From: Actinomycetota bacterium | Lineage (GTDB): Bacteria; Actinomycetota; Acidimicrobiia; Acidimicrobiales; Microtrichaceae | DNA length: 10,639 nucleotides | NCBI GenBank assembly: GCA_005777415.1 | Contig: SXMI01000282.1 | Location: forward strand, 1-10,639 | Direction of reading: 5' to 3' | In this document: piece by piece, positions 1 through 6,881 of the stretch | How the letters are laid out: every line of letters begins with the position of its first letter | Position numbering within the stretch: the first letter of the stretch is position 1 | Translations under genes and position numbers: made by a program | The notes under the pieces: generated by a model | Told to the model about the DNA's origin: nothing | The model's input: the letters and a program-made list of their open reading frames with translations, nothing else | The model's database searches: none

Positions 1-112
1 CCGCCAGTGACAATTTCGGGTGATAGCAGAAGACCGGCACGTCCACGCCCGCGGCCCGGGCGGCTTCCACCGCTAGCGTTCCCGCGGGCACGGTCACTTC
101 GTGGCCGTCAAC
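1..112 (-). pseudogene. nuoG: NuoG-like NADH-quinone oxidoreductase subunit G, internal N-terminal fragment
   Basis: Reading minus from 112 to the window edge gives an open frame of 37 codons beginning VDGHEVTVPAGTL and ending around FCYHPKLSLAG. This matches the start of the N-terminal 2Fe-2S ferredoxin-like domain of NuoG: a short beta hairpin, the AARAAG helix, then the first cluster cysteine in the FCYHP signature. In the family, NuoG is the peripheral-arm subunit of respiratory complex I that carries several iron-sulfur clusters. The usual first residues and any start codon are absent; upstream in this frame the sequence is ppk2 DNA read out of frame, so the gene is broken at its 5' end here and cut by the window at its 3' side. 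About 8 of 37 third positions are A/T (codons such as AAA, TTG, TCA, CTA), more than in the first 37 codons of neighbouring ppk2 (3). Family call is fairly sure; whether the DNA belongs to this genome is not. Confidence 0.7.
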
Positions 113-383
113 GGAGCGCCACCACCCGGGCACCGCGGGGGTTCAGGTTCTCGGTGAACCGACGGATCGAGCCCCCCTTGCCGGCGGCGTCCCGGCCCTC
201 GAGGAGGATGACGATCCGCTGTCCGGTGTCCTTCACCCACTGCTGGACCTTGAGGAGCTCGATCTGCAGCAGCCTCAGCTCGTCGAGGTACCGGTCGTTC
301 TTGATCTTGTCCGGGTACGGCGGAGCGTCCTCCATGTGCTCGATGCTCAGCTCGCCCTCCGGAACCTCACTGGCGTGGGTCAC
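108..383 (-). pseudogene. ppk2: Polyphosphate kinase 2, truncated 5' fragment
   Basis: GTG start at 383 preceded by an AGGTGAG Shine-Dalgarno-like stretch; 91 codons then TGA at 110-108. PPK2 enzymes transfer phosphate between polyphosphate and nucleoside di- or monophosphates in the cytoplasm. The fragment shows the family's N-terminal helix (around residues 31-50), the strand RIVILLEG, the Walker A loop GRDAAGKGGS (63-72) and RRFTENLNPRGARVVAL, all highly typical. After VVAL the family continues into the lid and the second catalytic aspartate region (DRSWYNRAGVE type), which would need roughly 170-200 more residues; nothing of it is present in any frame. Instead the sequence switches to a nuoG-like frame near position 112. 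The last residue (R) before the stop is probably already junction sequence. As it stands the product would be inactive. It lies 63 bases after the lipid kinase gene with its own candidate promoter. Confidence 0.8.
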
Positions 384-435
384 GTCTCACCTCTCGTCCG
401 CCCCGTGGCGCCGGCTCGTCGCAGGCACTGCATCG

Positions 436-441
436 ACCCTA
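436..441 (-). promoter_or_regulatory. Candidate -10 element for ppk2 (TAGGGT)
   Basis: TAGGGT on the minus strand in the 63-base gap between the lipid kinase stop and the ppk2 start. It fits the actinobacterial TANNNT -10 pattern and would give a start of transcription near 429 and a leader of about 46 bases ending in the AGGTGAG ribosome binding site. No convincing -35 hexamer is visible. The same hexamer occurs before gap. Confidence 0.35.
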
Positions 442-446
442 CCGGC

Positions 447-1718
447 TCAGCCCGGTGGCACCCCCCGTGCGATCGACCACAGCTCGGCGAGCCTCGTCGG
501 ACCCAACCTCGGGCGCAGCGCGGCTGGGGAGACACCGGGGGCCGTGACCGGCAGCCGGACCCGCAGCACGCCCGGCCGCACCCGGAACGACAGCGGCGGA
601 TCGATGCGGACCGACTCGCCGTCGAGGCCGACGTTCAGTGGCGACGCCGCGTCCACCTCGAAGTGCTCTGCCTGCCAGGAGCGCACATGCAGCGGCGAGA
701 GCAGCCCAGCCGCCGGCTCCACGAGAACCACCCCGAGCAGGCCGTCCCGGAGACTGGGCCGCGACCCGAACCCGAGGCGCGGCCCCAGGTCGTAGGCGTT
801 GTTCGACACGAGCAGGACCACGGCGTCGTTGCGGACCTGTCCCCGGTCGTCGAGGAAGCGCACGTCGAGCGGTTCGGCGTCCGGGCCGACGAGGTCCGGG
901 AGCACCGCCAGCGCCGTGCCGATCTTGTGCTCCCGGTACTGCTCGGCCGCCACCACCTCGCCGTAGACGCCGAGCGAGACGTTGTTCAGGAACATCCTCC
1001 CGTTCACCTCGGCGACGTCGACCCGCAGGGAGTTGGCGGAACGGAACGCATCGAGCGCACCGACCGGATCATCACGATCCAAGCCCAGGTCGAGGGCGAA
1101 GTGGTTGCGGGTCCCGGCGGGGACGCAGACGAACGGCAGCCCGGACTCGACGGCCACCGCCGCGACCTGGGCCAGCGTCCCGTCGCCACCGGCGGCACCC
1201 AGGCAGTCGGCACCGGCGGCCACTTCGGCCCGGGCGAGCGCCGGCAGGTCGGTATCGGGTCCGAGTTCCACGACCCGGACACCACGCCGCCGGGCCTCGG
1301 CCACCAGGTCGACCCGCTCGGCGGTGCCGCCGCCGGACCGGGGGTTCACGAACAGGACGGGGTGCCGGACGCGACGGGCCGACCGGGCCAGCCGGGACTG
1401 GCCGGCCCGGGGGACGTGGTGGAGCGCTCCCGCCGCCCCTGCGGCCGCGACGCCGACGAGCGCCGCACCGAGGAACACGAACAGGACCCCCCGGTCGGAC
1501 AGCCACACCAGCCAGAGCGACAGGACCACCAACCCGGCGGTGATGACCATCCACCCGATGCGTTCCGAGCCCCGCCGGCCCAGAGCCATCCAGAGACAGC
1601 CCGGAGCGGGGAGCAGGAGCAGCACGGCGAGGAGGACCTCGGGGAGTCCGATGACGAAGCCGATCACCGCCAGGATCGCACCGACCGGTCCGGCGACGAG
1701 TGCCACGGCGGCCTGCAC
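447..1718 (-). CDS. Membrane-anchored diacylglycerol kinase family lipid kinase
   Basis: Predicted 423-residue protein from a GTG at 1718; the frame is open further upstream but only this start leaves the N-terminal hydrophobic region without running into secG. Residues 3-25, 26-47, 54-74 and 77-100 form four hydrophobic segments, followed by a basic linker. The catalytic domain begins at about 119: VLFVNPRSGGG (121-131), the nucleotide-binding GGDGT (177-181), PAGTRNHFALDLGL (200-213, the family's GTxNDFA element with His for Asp) and SLGVYGEV (248-255). The C-terminal beta-rich part holds LDGESV (365-370) and a final PGVLRVRLP strand (382-390). Family members phosphorylate diacylglycerol or related lipids with ATP at the inner face of the membrane; the actual lipid is not predictable. 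No clear Shine-Dalgarno sequence precedes 1718, so the start is uncertain (GTG 1706 is an alternative). It follows secG by 65 bases and may be the distal part of the glycolytic transcription unit. Confidence 0.8.
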   Translation of the reverse strand: MQAAVALVAGPVGAILAVIGFVIGLPEVLLAVLLLLPAPGCLWMALGRRGSERIGWMVITAGLVVLSLWLVWLSDRGVLFVFLGAALVGVAAAGAAGALHHVPRAGQSRLARSARRVRHPVLFVNPRSGGGTAERVDLVAEARRRGVRVVELGPDTDLPALARAEVAAGADCLGAAGGDGTLAQVAAVAVESGLPFVCVPAGTRNHFALDLGLDRDDPVGALDAFRSANSLRVDVAEVNGRMFLNNVSLGVYGEVVAAEQYREHKIGTALAVLPDLVGPDAEPLDVRFLDDRGQVRNDAVVLLVSNNAYDLGPRLGFGSRPSLRDGLLGVVLVEPAAGLLSPLHVRSWQAEHFEVDAASPLNVGLDGESVRIDPPLSFRVRPGVLRVRLPVTAPGVSPAALRPRLGPTRLAELWSIARGVPPG

Positions 1719-1738
1719 GCGCCGGCGGTGTGAGATGG

Positions 1739-1769
1739 CCGGGCTCGCACCCGCAGGACGGGGGCCCGG
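1739..1769 (-). terminator. Possible hairpin terminator after secG
   Basis: Between secG and the lipid kinase gene the arms CCGGGC and GCCCGG (1739-1744 and 1764-1769) can pair, with an inner CCCG/CGGG pair (1750-1753 with 1759-1762) inside. There is no U-rich tail. It may attenuate or end the glycolytic transcript, but such GC palindromes are common by chance in DNA of this composition. Confidence 0.25.
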
Positions 1770-1783
1770 AGCGTCCACGGCCC

Positions 1784-2023
1784 TCAGACGTCGATGACGA
1801 GCGCGAACACCAGGGTGTTGATGGCGAACAGCAGACCGACCACGACCGTGATCCGGTCCAGGTTCTTCTCCATCACGGTCGAGCCGGCCGCAGATGCGCC
1901 CAGACCGCCGCCGAACATGTCGGAGAGGCCACCGCCGCGCCCCGAGTGCACGAGCACGAGCACGATCAGCCCGATGCCCAGACCGAACTGCAGGACCCAG
2001 AGGATGAGGCGGATGATGTCCAC
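1784..2023 (-). CDS. secG: Protein translocase subunit SecG
   Basis: 79-residue protein from GTG 2023. SecG is a small two-helix membrane protein that associates with SecY and SecE and assists preprotein export. The sequence shows a first transmembrane segment at about 3-25, the conserved loop GRGGGLSDMFGGG (28-40) followed by the small-residue stretch GASAAGS, then the second helix at about 57-77. Length is normal for actinobacterial SecG. It lies 14 bases after tpiA, the usual position in this phylum (gap-pgk-tpiA-secG). No Shine-Dalgarno sequence precedes it; instead TACGGT ends 8 bases before the GTG, so it may also be made from a leaderless transcript. The start is chosen because it directly precedes the first helix and no other suitable start fits. 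Confidence 0.88.
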   Translation of the reverse strand: MDIIRLILWVLQFGLGIGLIVLVLVHSGRGGGLSDMFGGGLGASAAGSTVMEKNLDRITVVVGLLFAINTLVFALVIDV

Positions 2024-2031
2024 GTCGGGAA

Positions 2032-2037
2032 ACCGTA
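2032..2037 (-). promoter_or_regulatory. Candidate leaderless -10 element for secG (TACGGT)
   Basis: TACGGT directly follows the tpiA stop on the minus strand and ends 8 bases before the GTG of secG. The run GTTTCCCGACGTG resembles GTTCCCTCGATG before uvrC and GTTCCGGTCGTG before rapZ. This suggests an internal promoter producing a leaderless secG message, in addition to read-through from tpiA. Confidence 0.3.
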
Positions 2038-2817
2038 TCAGTGCTGGCGGAACTGGACGATCGCAGCGAACTCGTCGGGCTCCAGGCTGGCACCGCCCAC
2101 GAGCGCACCGTCGATGTCCGCCTGCGACATGAGCTCGGCGATGTTCCCCGGCTTGACCGATCCGCCGTACTGGACCCGGAGCGAGGCCGCGGCGTCGGCG
2201 GACCACCCGTCGGCGACGACCGACCGGATGTGCGCACACATCGCCTGGGCGTCCTCGGAGGTGGCGGTGCGGCCGGTCCCGATCGCCCAGATGGGTTCGT
2301 AGGCGACGACCAGGCCAGCGACCTGGGCCGAGCTGAGCCCGGCGAGTCCGGCCCGGATCTGGCCCTCGACCTTCGACTCGGCGTCGCCGGCCTCCCGCTC
2401 CTCCAGGGTCTCGCCGCAGCACACGATCGGGGTCATCCCGGCGGCGAGCACGGCGACCGCCTTGCGGTTCACCGACTCGTCGGTCTCGCCGAACAGCTGT
2501 CGACGTTCGGAGTGGCCGACGATCACGTAGGCCACGTCCAGCTTGGCGAGCATCGTCGGCGAGACCTCGCCGGTGAACGCCCCCTCGGTCTCCCAGTAGC
2601 AGTCCTGGGCGCCGAGCACGATGTCCATCCGGTCGCTCTCGATCAGCGTCTGGACCGATCGCAGGTCGGTGAACGGTGGGTGCACGGTGACCACCACGTC
2701 CTCCACCTCGGCGTCACCCAGCCGGTAGTGCAGCTTCTGCACGGCCTGGATGGCCTCGAAGTGGTTCTTGTGCATCTTCCAGTTGCCGCTGATGAGCGGG
2801 ATTCGTGCCTCGGACAC
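2038..2817 (-). CDS. tpiA: Triosephosphate isomerase
   Basis: 259-residue TIM-barrel enzyme interconverting dihydroxyacetone phosphate and glyceraldehyde 3-phosphate in glycolysis and gluconeogenesis. All catalytic elements are visible: N12 and K14 in GNWKM (11-15), the electrophilic His102 in GHSERR (101-106), the base Glu174 in AYEPIWAIGTG (172-182) and the phosphate-binding GGSVKPGN (218-225). The length is the family norm (about 250-260). Start is GTG at 2817 with GGGAGG at 2829-2824 and a 6-7 base spacer. It lies 33 bases after pgk, in the conserved gap-pgk-tpiA order, and is probably transcribed together with it. Nothing is unusual. Confidence 0.97.
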   Translation of the reverse strand: MSEARIPLISGNWKMHKNHFEAIQAVQKLHYRLGDAEVEDVVVTVHPPFTDLRSVQTLIESDRMDIVLGAQDCYWETEGAFTGEVSPTMLAKLDVAYVIVGHSERRQLFGETDESVNRKAVAVLAAGMTPIVCCGETLEEREAGDAESKVEGQIRAGLAGLSSAQVAGLVVAYEPIWAIGTGRTATSEDAQAMCAHIRSVVADGWSADAAASLRVQYGGSVKPGNIAELMSQADIDGALVGGASLEPDEFAAIVQFRQH

Positions 2818-2850
2818 GTTCGTGCCTCCCGATGTCGGTTGCGTGCGTGG

Positions 2851-3990
2851 TCAGTGGCGTGCGTTGGGCGCGTTGCGGAGTGCGTCCAGGCCCGGCAGGT
2901 CGCCCTGCTCGATCAGTTCGAGCGACGCGCCGCCACCGGTGGAGATGTGGTCGATCCGGTCGGCCAGGCCGAACTGGGCCACCGCGGCCGCCGAATCGCC
3001 ACCACCGATGACGGTCGGCCCCCGCCACTCGGCGACGGCCTCGGCCACGGCCCGGGTCCCGGCCGCGAACCTCGGGTCCTCGAACACGCCCATCGGGCCG
3101 TTCCACAGCACAGTCCGTGCGTCCAGGATCGCGTCGCCGAACTCGGCGGCCGACCCCGGCCCGATGTCCAGCCCCATCCAGCCGTCGGGCACGTCCCGGC
3201 CGACGGTCCGCACCTCGCCCCCGGCCTCGGGGTCGCCGATGGAGCCCCCCGGGCCGAGCGCCACCACGTCCGACGGCAGCAGCAGGCGGTCGCCGTGCCG
3301 CTCGAGGAGCTCGGCGCACGCCGGGACCTGGTCGGGTTCGCAGAGCGACGACCCGACCGAGTGCCCCATCGCCGAGAAGAACGTGAAGCACATGCCGCCG
3401 CCCACGAGCACCCGGTCGGCGACGTCGAGCAGCGCCTCGAGCACACCGAGCTTGTCGGAGACCTTGGACCCGCCCGTGATCGCCACGAACGGCCGGCCGG
3501 GCTGGTCCCGCAGGCCGAGCAGCACGTCCACCTCGGCGGCCAGCAACCGGCCGGCGGCCGACGGCAGCGTCCGGGGCGGACCGACGATCGACGCGTGCGC
3601 CCGGTGCGAGGCCCCGAACGCGTCGTTGACGTACGCGTCCTGACCCTCGACCAGCCGCGCCACGAACGCCGGATCGTCCGAGGTCTCGCCCGGGTCGAAT
3701 CGCAGGTTCTCGAGCAGCTCGACCCCCGGAACCAGCTCCGCCAGCCGGGCCCGGACCGGCTCCACCGAGTACGCCGGATCGGGCGCCCCCTTCGGGCGAC
3801 CCAGGTGGGTGCAGGCCGTGACCGTCGCGCCCTGCTCCTGCAACCAGGTGAGGGTCGGCACGGCCGCCCGGATCCTCAGGTCGTCGGTGATGACGCCGTC
3901 ACGGATCGGGACGTTGAAGTCCACCCGGACCAGCACGTTCGCCCCGTCGAGAGGCGGCAGGTCCTCGAGTTCGGGTACGCCGAACCTCAC
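2851..3990 (-). CDS. pgk: Phosphoglycerate kinase
   Basis: Predicted 379 residues. It transfers phosphate between 1,3-bisphosphoglycerate and ADP, the first ATP-forming step of lower glycolysis. Motifs in order: VRVDFNVP (21-28), HLGRPKG (62-68), ENLRF (94-98), the hinge-region GGSKVSDK (173-180), WNGPMGVFE (296-304), the nucleotide-binding GGGDSAAA (329-336) and ISTGGGASLE (349-358). The frame stays open well into gap, but the start is placed at GTG 3990, which overlaps the gap stop as GTGA and precedes the family's usual N-terminus by a normal distance. This overlap implies translational coupling to gap. The protein is slightly shorter than the common 390-400 residues but lacks no recognised motif. 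Confidence 0.95.
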   Translation of the reverse strand: MRFGVPELEDLPPLDGANVLVRVDFNVPIRDGVITDDLRIRAAVPTLTWLQEQGATVTACTHLGRPKGAPDPAYSVEPVRARLAELVPGVELLENLRFDPGETSDDPAFVARLVEGQDAYVNDAFGASHRAHASIVGPPRTLPSAAGRLLAAEVDVLLGLRDQPGRPFVAITGGSKVSDKLGVLEALLDVADRVLVGGGMCFTFFSAMGHSVGSSLCEPDQVPACAELLERHGDRLLLPSDVVALGPGGSIGDPEAGGEVRTVGRDVPDGWMGLDIGPGSAAEFGDAILDARTVLWNGPMGVFEDPRFAAGTRAVAEAVAEWRGPTVIGGGDSAAAVAQFGLADRIDHISTGGGASLELIEQGDLPGLDALRNAPNARH

Positions 3991-4997
3991 TGGTTGGCCG
4001 CGCCCACGATGAGCGAGAGGTCCACGAGCCGGTTGGAGTAGCCGGCCTCGTTGTCGTACCAGGACAGGACCTTCACCAGGTTCCCCATTGCCATGGTGAG
4101 TCCGGCGTCGAAGATCGAGCTGTACGGCGAGCCGACGATGTCGGAGCTGACCAGCGGCTCCTCGCTGTAGGCGAGGATCCCCTCGAGCGGCCCGGAGGCC
4201 GCAGCGGCCGCGAAGGCGGCGTTGACGTCCTCGACCGTGACGTCCTGGCCGAGGACGCCGACGAAGTCGGTGATCGAGCCGGTCGGCACCGGCACCCGGA
4301 GGGACGTGCCGTCGAGGCGGCCCTGCATGGACTGGAGCACCAGTCCGGTCGCGCGGGCGGCGCCGGTCGACGTCGGGACGATGTTCACCGCCGCGGCCCG
4401 GGCCCGTCGCAGGTCCTTGTGGGGTCCGTCCACCAGCATCTGGTCGCCGGTGTAGGCGTGGATCGTGTTCATCAGGCCCTTCTCCACGCCGAAGGCGTCG
4501 TCGAGGACCTTGATGAGCGGCACGAAGCAGTTGGTCGTGCACGAGGCGTTGGACACCACGATGTGGTTCGCCGGATCGAAGGTGTCGTCGTTGACGCCGA
4601 CCACGAAGGTGGCGTCGGCACCGTTGGACGGCGCCGAGACGATCACGCGTGGCGCGCCTCCGGCCAGGTGGGCCGCAGCGGCGTCGCGGTCGGTGAAGAT
4701 CCCGGTGGACTCGACGACCACGTCCACCCCCAGGTCGCCCCAGGGGATCTCGGCCGGATCGCGGTGGGAGACGACCGTGAGGGTGTCGCCGTCGACGGTG
4801 ATGCCGTCCTCGGCGACCTCGATCGACCCGGGGTACGCACCGACCACGGAGTCGCGGGCCAGCAGGTGGGCCATGACGTCGAGCGAACCCAGGTCGTTGA
4901 CCGCCACGAAGTCGATGTCGGCGTTGCGGGCCTTGGCGGCCCGGAAGAAGTTCCGGCCGATCCGGCCGAACCCGTTGATCCCCACACGAACGGTCAT
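3987..4997 (-). CDS. gap: Glyceraldehyde-3-phosphate dehydrogenase, type I
   Basis: 336-residue enzyme that oxidises and phosphorylates glyceraldehyde 3-phosphate using NAD+. The N-terminal Rossmann fold begins VGINGFGRIGRN (5-16); Asp35 in AVNDL favours NAD+ over NADP+. The catalytic cysteine is C153 in ASCTTNC (151-157) and the partner His is H180 in NTIHAYTGDQ (177-186). The C-terminal WYDNEAGYSNR motif is intact. Start ATG 4997 has a strong GAGGAG at 5007-5002, spaced 4 bases. It heads the gap-pgk-tpiA-secG set and overlaps pgk by four bases (GTGA). In most actinobacteria whiA lies just upstream; here yvcK is only 66 bases away. Confidence 0.97.
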   Translation of the reverse strand: MTVRVGINGFGRIGRNFFRAAKARNADIDFVAVNDLGSLDVMAHLLARDSVVGAYPGSIEVAEDGITVDGDTLTVVSHRDPAEIPWGDLGVDVVVESTGIFTDRDAAAAHLAGGAPRVIVSAPSNGADATFVVGVNDDTFDPANHIVVSNASCTTNCFVPLIKVLDDAFGVEKGLMNTIHAYTGDQMLVDGPHKDLRRARAAAVNIVPTSTGAARATGLVLQSMQGRLDGTSLRVPVPTGSITDFVGVLGQDVTVEDVNAAFAAAAASGPLEGILAYSEEPLVSSDIVGSPYSSIFDAGLTMAMGNLVKVLSWYDNEAGYSNRLVDLSLIVGAANQ

Positions 4998-5018
4998 GTC
5001 ACTCCTCGACGGTGCTGG

Positions 5019-5040
5019 TCCGGGCGCACCACGGCCCGGA
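5019..5040 (-). terminator. Hairpin in the yvcK-gap gap (terminator or leader attenuator)
   Basis: Perfect 7-bp arms TCCGGGC and GCCCGGA around an 8-base loop lie between the yvcK stop and the gap ribosome binding site. There is no T-run after it. It could end the rapZ-yvcK message, or sit in a gap leader if transcription starts at the TAGGGT just upstream. Confidence 0.3.
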
Positions 5041-5060
5041 GAGGTTCCATGCGAGCACGA

Positions 5061-5066
5061 ACCCTA
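5061..5066 (-). promoter_or_regulatory. Candidate -10 element for gap (TAGGGT)
   Basis: TAGGGT, whose first three bases are the yvcK stop codon, lies about 64 bases before the gap start. It is the same hexamer as before ppk2 and fits TANNNT. Transcription would begin near 5054. No -35 consensus is evident, so it is only a candidate. Confidence 0.28.
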
Positions 5067-5993
5067 CGGCGCTCGCCAATCCGCCGCGCCCGCCAGTCCG
5101 GCCAGCACCGGACCGAGGAGATCGGGCCGGTGGGCGCCCTCGCCCGGACCGCAGAGCGGAGCCGGGCACAGCTCGACATCCACCGGCCGCTCGGGCTCAC
5201 CGATGGTCTGCGGGTCGTAGACCACGACCGAAGGCCGGATCCCGTGCCGCTCAAGCGCCGCCAGGTGCTCCGCCACCCCGTACCCGGCGGTCTCCGAGGC
5301 CTGGGGCCGCAGGTTGCAGACGTAGACGAGCTGCGCCGAGGTGTCGGCGAGCCCCTCGGCGATCCCGGGCACAGCCGTGGCGGCCAGGACGCTCGTGTAG
5401 AGCGATCCCGGACCGAGGACCACCTGGTCGGCGGCCGAGATGGCGTCGAGCGCGGCCGGACAGGCCGGCGGGTCGGGCGGATCGACGGTGACGAGGTCCA
5501 GGTCGGGCTGCCGGGCCACCGCCACCTGCCCCCGGACCTCTGCCCCTGACCCGACGACCGCCCGGAGCTGCACCGGCGAGGTGGTGGTCGGCAGCACCCG
5601 GCCGACGGTCTCGAGCAGCCGACCCGCCTCGTCGAGTGCCGCCACCAGGTCACCCTCGGAGTCCTCGAGCGCTGCGATGAGGAGGTTGCCGAAGGCGTGG
5701 CCGTCCAACTCGCCGGCGTCGAAGCGGTGCTCCATCGCCCGGAGCAGCGGGGAGTCACCACCCGCGAGCGCCACGAGGCACTTGCGGAGGTCACCCGGGG
5801 CGGGCCGGTCCCCCGCCGCCCGCAGGCGGCCGGTCGATCCCCCGTCGTCGGCCACCGACACGACGGCGGTGATGGTTCCGGCGTAGCCGCGGACGGCCCG
5901 CAACGTCGCCGCGAGCCCGTGACCCCCGCCGACGGCGACGACCCGGGGTCCGGCGTGACGACCCGGATCCTCGGTGACGTCGGCGTCGCTCAC
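5064..5993 (-). CDS. yvcK: YvcK / CofD-like gluconeogenesis factor family protein
   Basis: 309 residues from GTG 5993, which overlaps the rapZ stop as GTGA; the in-frame ATG at 6047 would overlap rapZ by 58 bases and adds a proline-rich stretch not typical of the family. YvcK proteins bind UDP-sugars and are needed for growth on gluconeogenic carbon sources and for normal cell-wall synthesis in the organisms studied; they are related to the CofD 2-phospholactate transferase but no reaction is established. Visible motifs: VVAVGGGHGLAATL (18-30), VSVADDGGSTGRLR (46-58), PAPGDLRKCL (64-73), FGNLLIAAL (101-109), VVLGPGSLYTSVL (191-203) and VYVCNLRPQASETAGY (223-238). Length is normal. It is coupled to rapZ, the standard pairing in Gram-positives. 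TAG stop at 5066-5064. Confidence 0.93.
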   Translation of the reverse strand: MSDADVTEDPGRHAGPRVVAVGGGHGLAATLRAVRGYAGTITAVVSVADDGGSTGRLRAAGDRPAPGDLRKCLVALAGGDSPLLRAMEHRFDAGELDGHAFGNLLIAALEDSEGDLVAALDEAGRLLETVGRVLPTTTSPVQLRAVVGSGAEVRGQVAVARQPDLDLVTVDPPDPPACPAALDAISAADQVVLGPGSLYTSVLAATAVPGIAEGLADTSAQLVYVCNLRPQASETAGYGVAEHLAALERHGIRPSVVVYDPQTIGEPERPVDVELCPAPLCGPGEGAHRPDLLGPVLAGLAGAADWRAP

Positions 5994-6841
5994 CGCTCCA
6001 CGTCCCGGTGGCGGATGCGGGTCGGAACTCCCCGCTCCTGCAGCCACGTGGCGAACTCCTCGGCGATGGCCACCGAGCGGTGCCGGCCGCCGGTGCAGCC
6101 GAAGGCGACCGTCAGCACCGCCTTGCCCTCCTCGAGGTAGGCGGGGAGGAGCAGTTCCAGCAGCTCCCGGACCTGCGTGACGAACCGACCGGTCACGGGG
6201 AACGAGGCCACGTACTCCTGGATCTCGGCGTCCCGGCCCGAGAGCGGACGGAGCTCCTCGACCCAGTAGGGGTTCGGCAGGAACCGGCAGTCGAGCACCA
6301 GGTCGGCGTCCGGGGGAACACCGTGCTTGAAGCCGAACGAGGTGACCGTCACCTGGGTGGCGCCGTCCCCGTCGTCGCCGGCGAACAGCTCGTGGACCCG
6401 GGCCCGCAGGTCGTGGACGTTCAGGTCGGTGGTGTCGATGACCACGTCGGCCGACCCGCGCACCTCACCCAGCAACGTCCGTTCCTGTTCCACCGCCCCG
6501 TCCACCGAGTCGCTCACGGCGAGCAGCGGGTGCCGCCGCTTCGACTCGCCGTAGCGCCGGACCAGCGTCGGGGTCGATGCGTCCAGGAAGACGGTCCGGA
6601 TGGTGGCGCCGCTCGCCCGGAGACGGTCGAGCTCCGTGGCGACGGACGCAGCGTCAGCCCCCGTCCCCACCACCAGCGCGAGCGGGGCGGTGTCCTCCTG
6701 GAAGCGGGCCAGCTCGGCCACCTTGGGGATGAGCTCGGAGGGGAGGTTGTCGATCACGAACCAACCCAGGTCCTCGAGCGTCTTGCCCACCTGGGTCCGA
6801 CCGGCTCCCGACATCCCGGCGATCACGACGAGGTCGACCAC
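5990..6841 (-). CDS. rapZ: RapZ / YvcJ-type P-loop nucleotide-binding protein
   Basis: 283 residues from GTG 6841, close to the 284 of the E. coli protein. RapZ family members bind nucleotides and, in enterobacteria, RNA (controlling glucosamine-6-phosphate synthase); the actinobacterial role is not settled. Motifs: P-loop AGMSGAGRTQ (8-17, with Arg where many families have Lys, usual in actinobacteria), LEDLGWFVIDNLP (22-34), TSFGFKHGVP (167-176), LDCRFLPNPYW (183-193) and the C-terminal GCTGGRHRSV (248-257). The frame is open up to an ATG at 6973, but 6841 is preferred because the family N-terminus begins here and TAGCGT ends exactly 7 bases upstream, as before uvrC, implying a leaderless message. 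The stop overlaps the yvcK start (GTGA). Confidence 0.93.
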   Translation of the reverse strand: MVDLVVIAGMSGAGRTQVGKTLEDLGWFVIDNLPSELIPKVAELARFQEDTAPLALVVGTGADAASVATELDRLRASGATIRTVFLDASTPTLVRRYGESKRRHPLLAVSDSVDGAVEQERTLLGEVRGSADVVIDTTDLNVHDLRARVHELFAGDDGDGATQVTVTSFGFKHGVPPDADLVLDCRFLPNPYWVEELRPLSGRDAEIQEYVASFPVTGRFVTQVRELLELLLPAYLEEGKAVLTVAFGCTGGRHRSVAIAEEFATWLQERGVPTRIRHRDVER

Positions 6842-6845
6842 GACC

Positions 6846-6856
6846 GGAACGCTAGC
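6846..6856 (-). promoter_or_regulatory. Leaderless promoter of rapZ (GCTAGCGTTCC)
   Basis: On the minus strand TAGCGT (6854-6849) is followed by seven bases and then the GTG start of rapZ. The 11-base string GCTAGCGTTCC is identical to the one before uvrC at the same distance from the start codon. No -35 consensus is visible 17 bases upstream. Confidence 0.6.
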
Positions 6857-6881
6857 GGTCCGCTCGCCCATCCGGACCGTC

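Noticed and set aside
1..110. Frameshifted continuation of ppk2 past its stop
   Set aside because: No frame shows the expected PPK2 continuation (KPSxxE, QRYV, DRSWYNRAG); one frame gives NuoG instead.
336..1733. Long plus-strand open frame opposite the lipid kinase gene
   Set aside because: Arg/Pro/Gly/Asp-rich product without any family motif; it mirrors the true minus-strand gene and arises from high GC.
2041..4041. 666-codon plus-strand open frame opposite tpiA and pgk
   Set aside because: It lies antisense to two fully motif-supported enzymes, and has no recognisable domain.
3991..4542. Upstream extension of the pgk frame
   Set aside because: It overlaps gap almost entirely and the extra protein has no PGK similarity; the GTGA-coupled start at 3990 is natural.
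6848..6857. Loss of the Walker A lysine in RapZ (GAGRTQ) as a sign of inactivity
   Set aside because: Arg at this place is common in actinobacterial RapZ homologues, so it is not unusual. The coordinates given are approximate to the rapZ 5' end.
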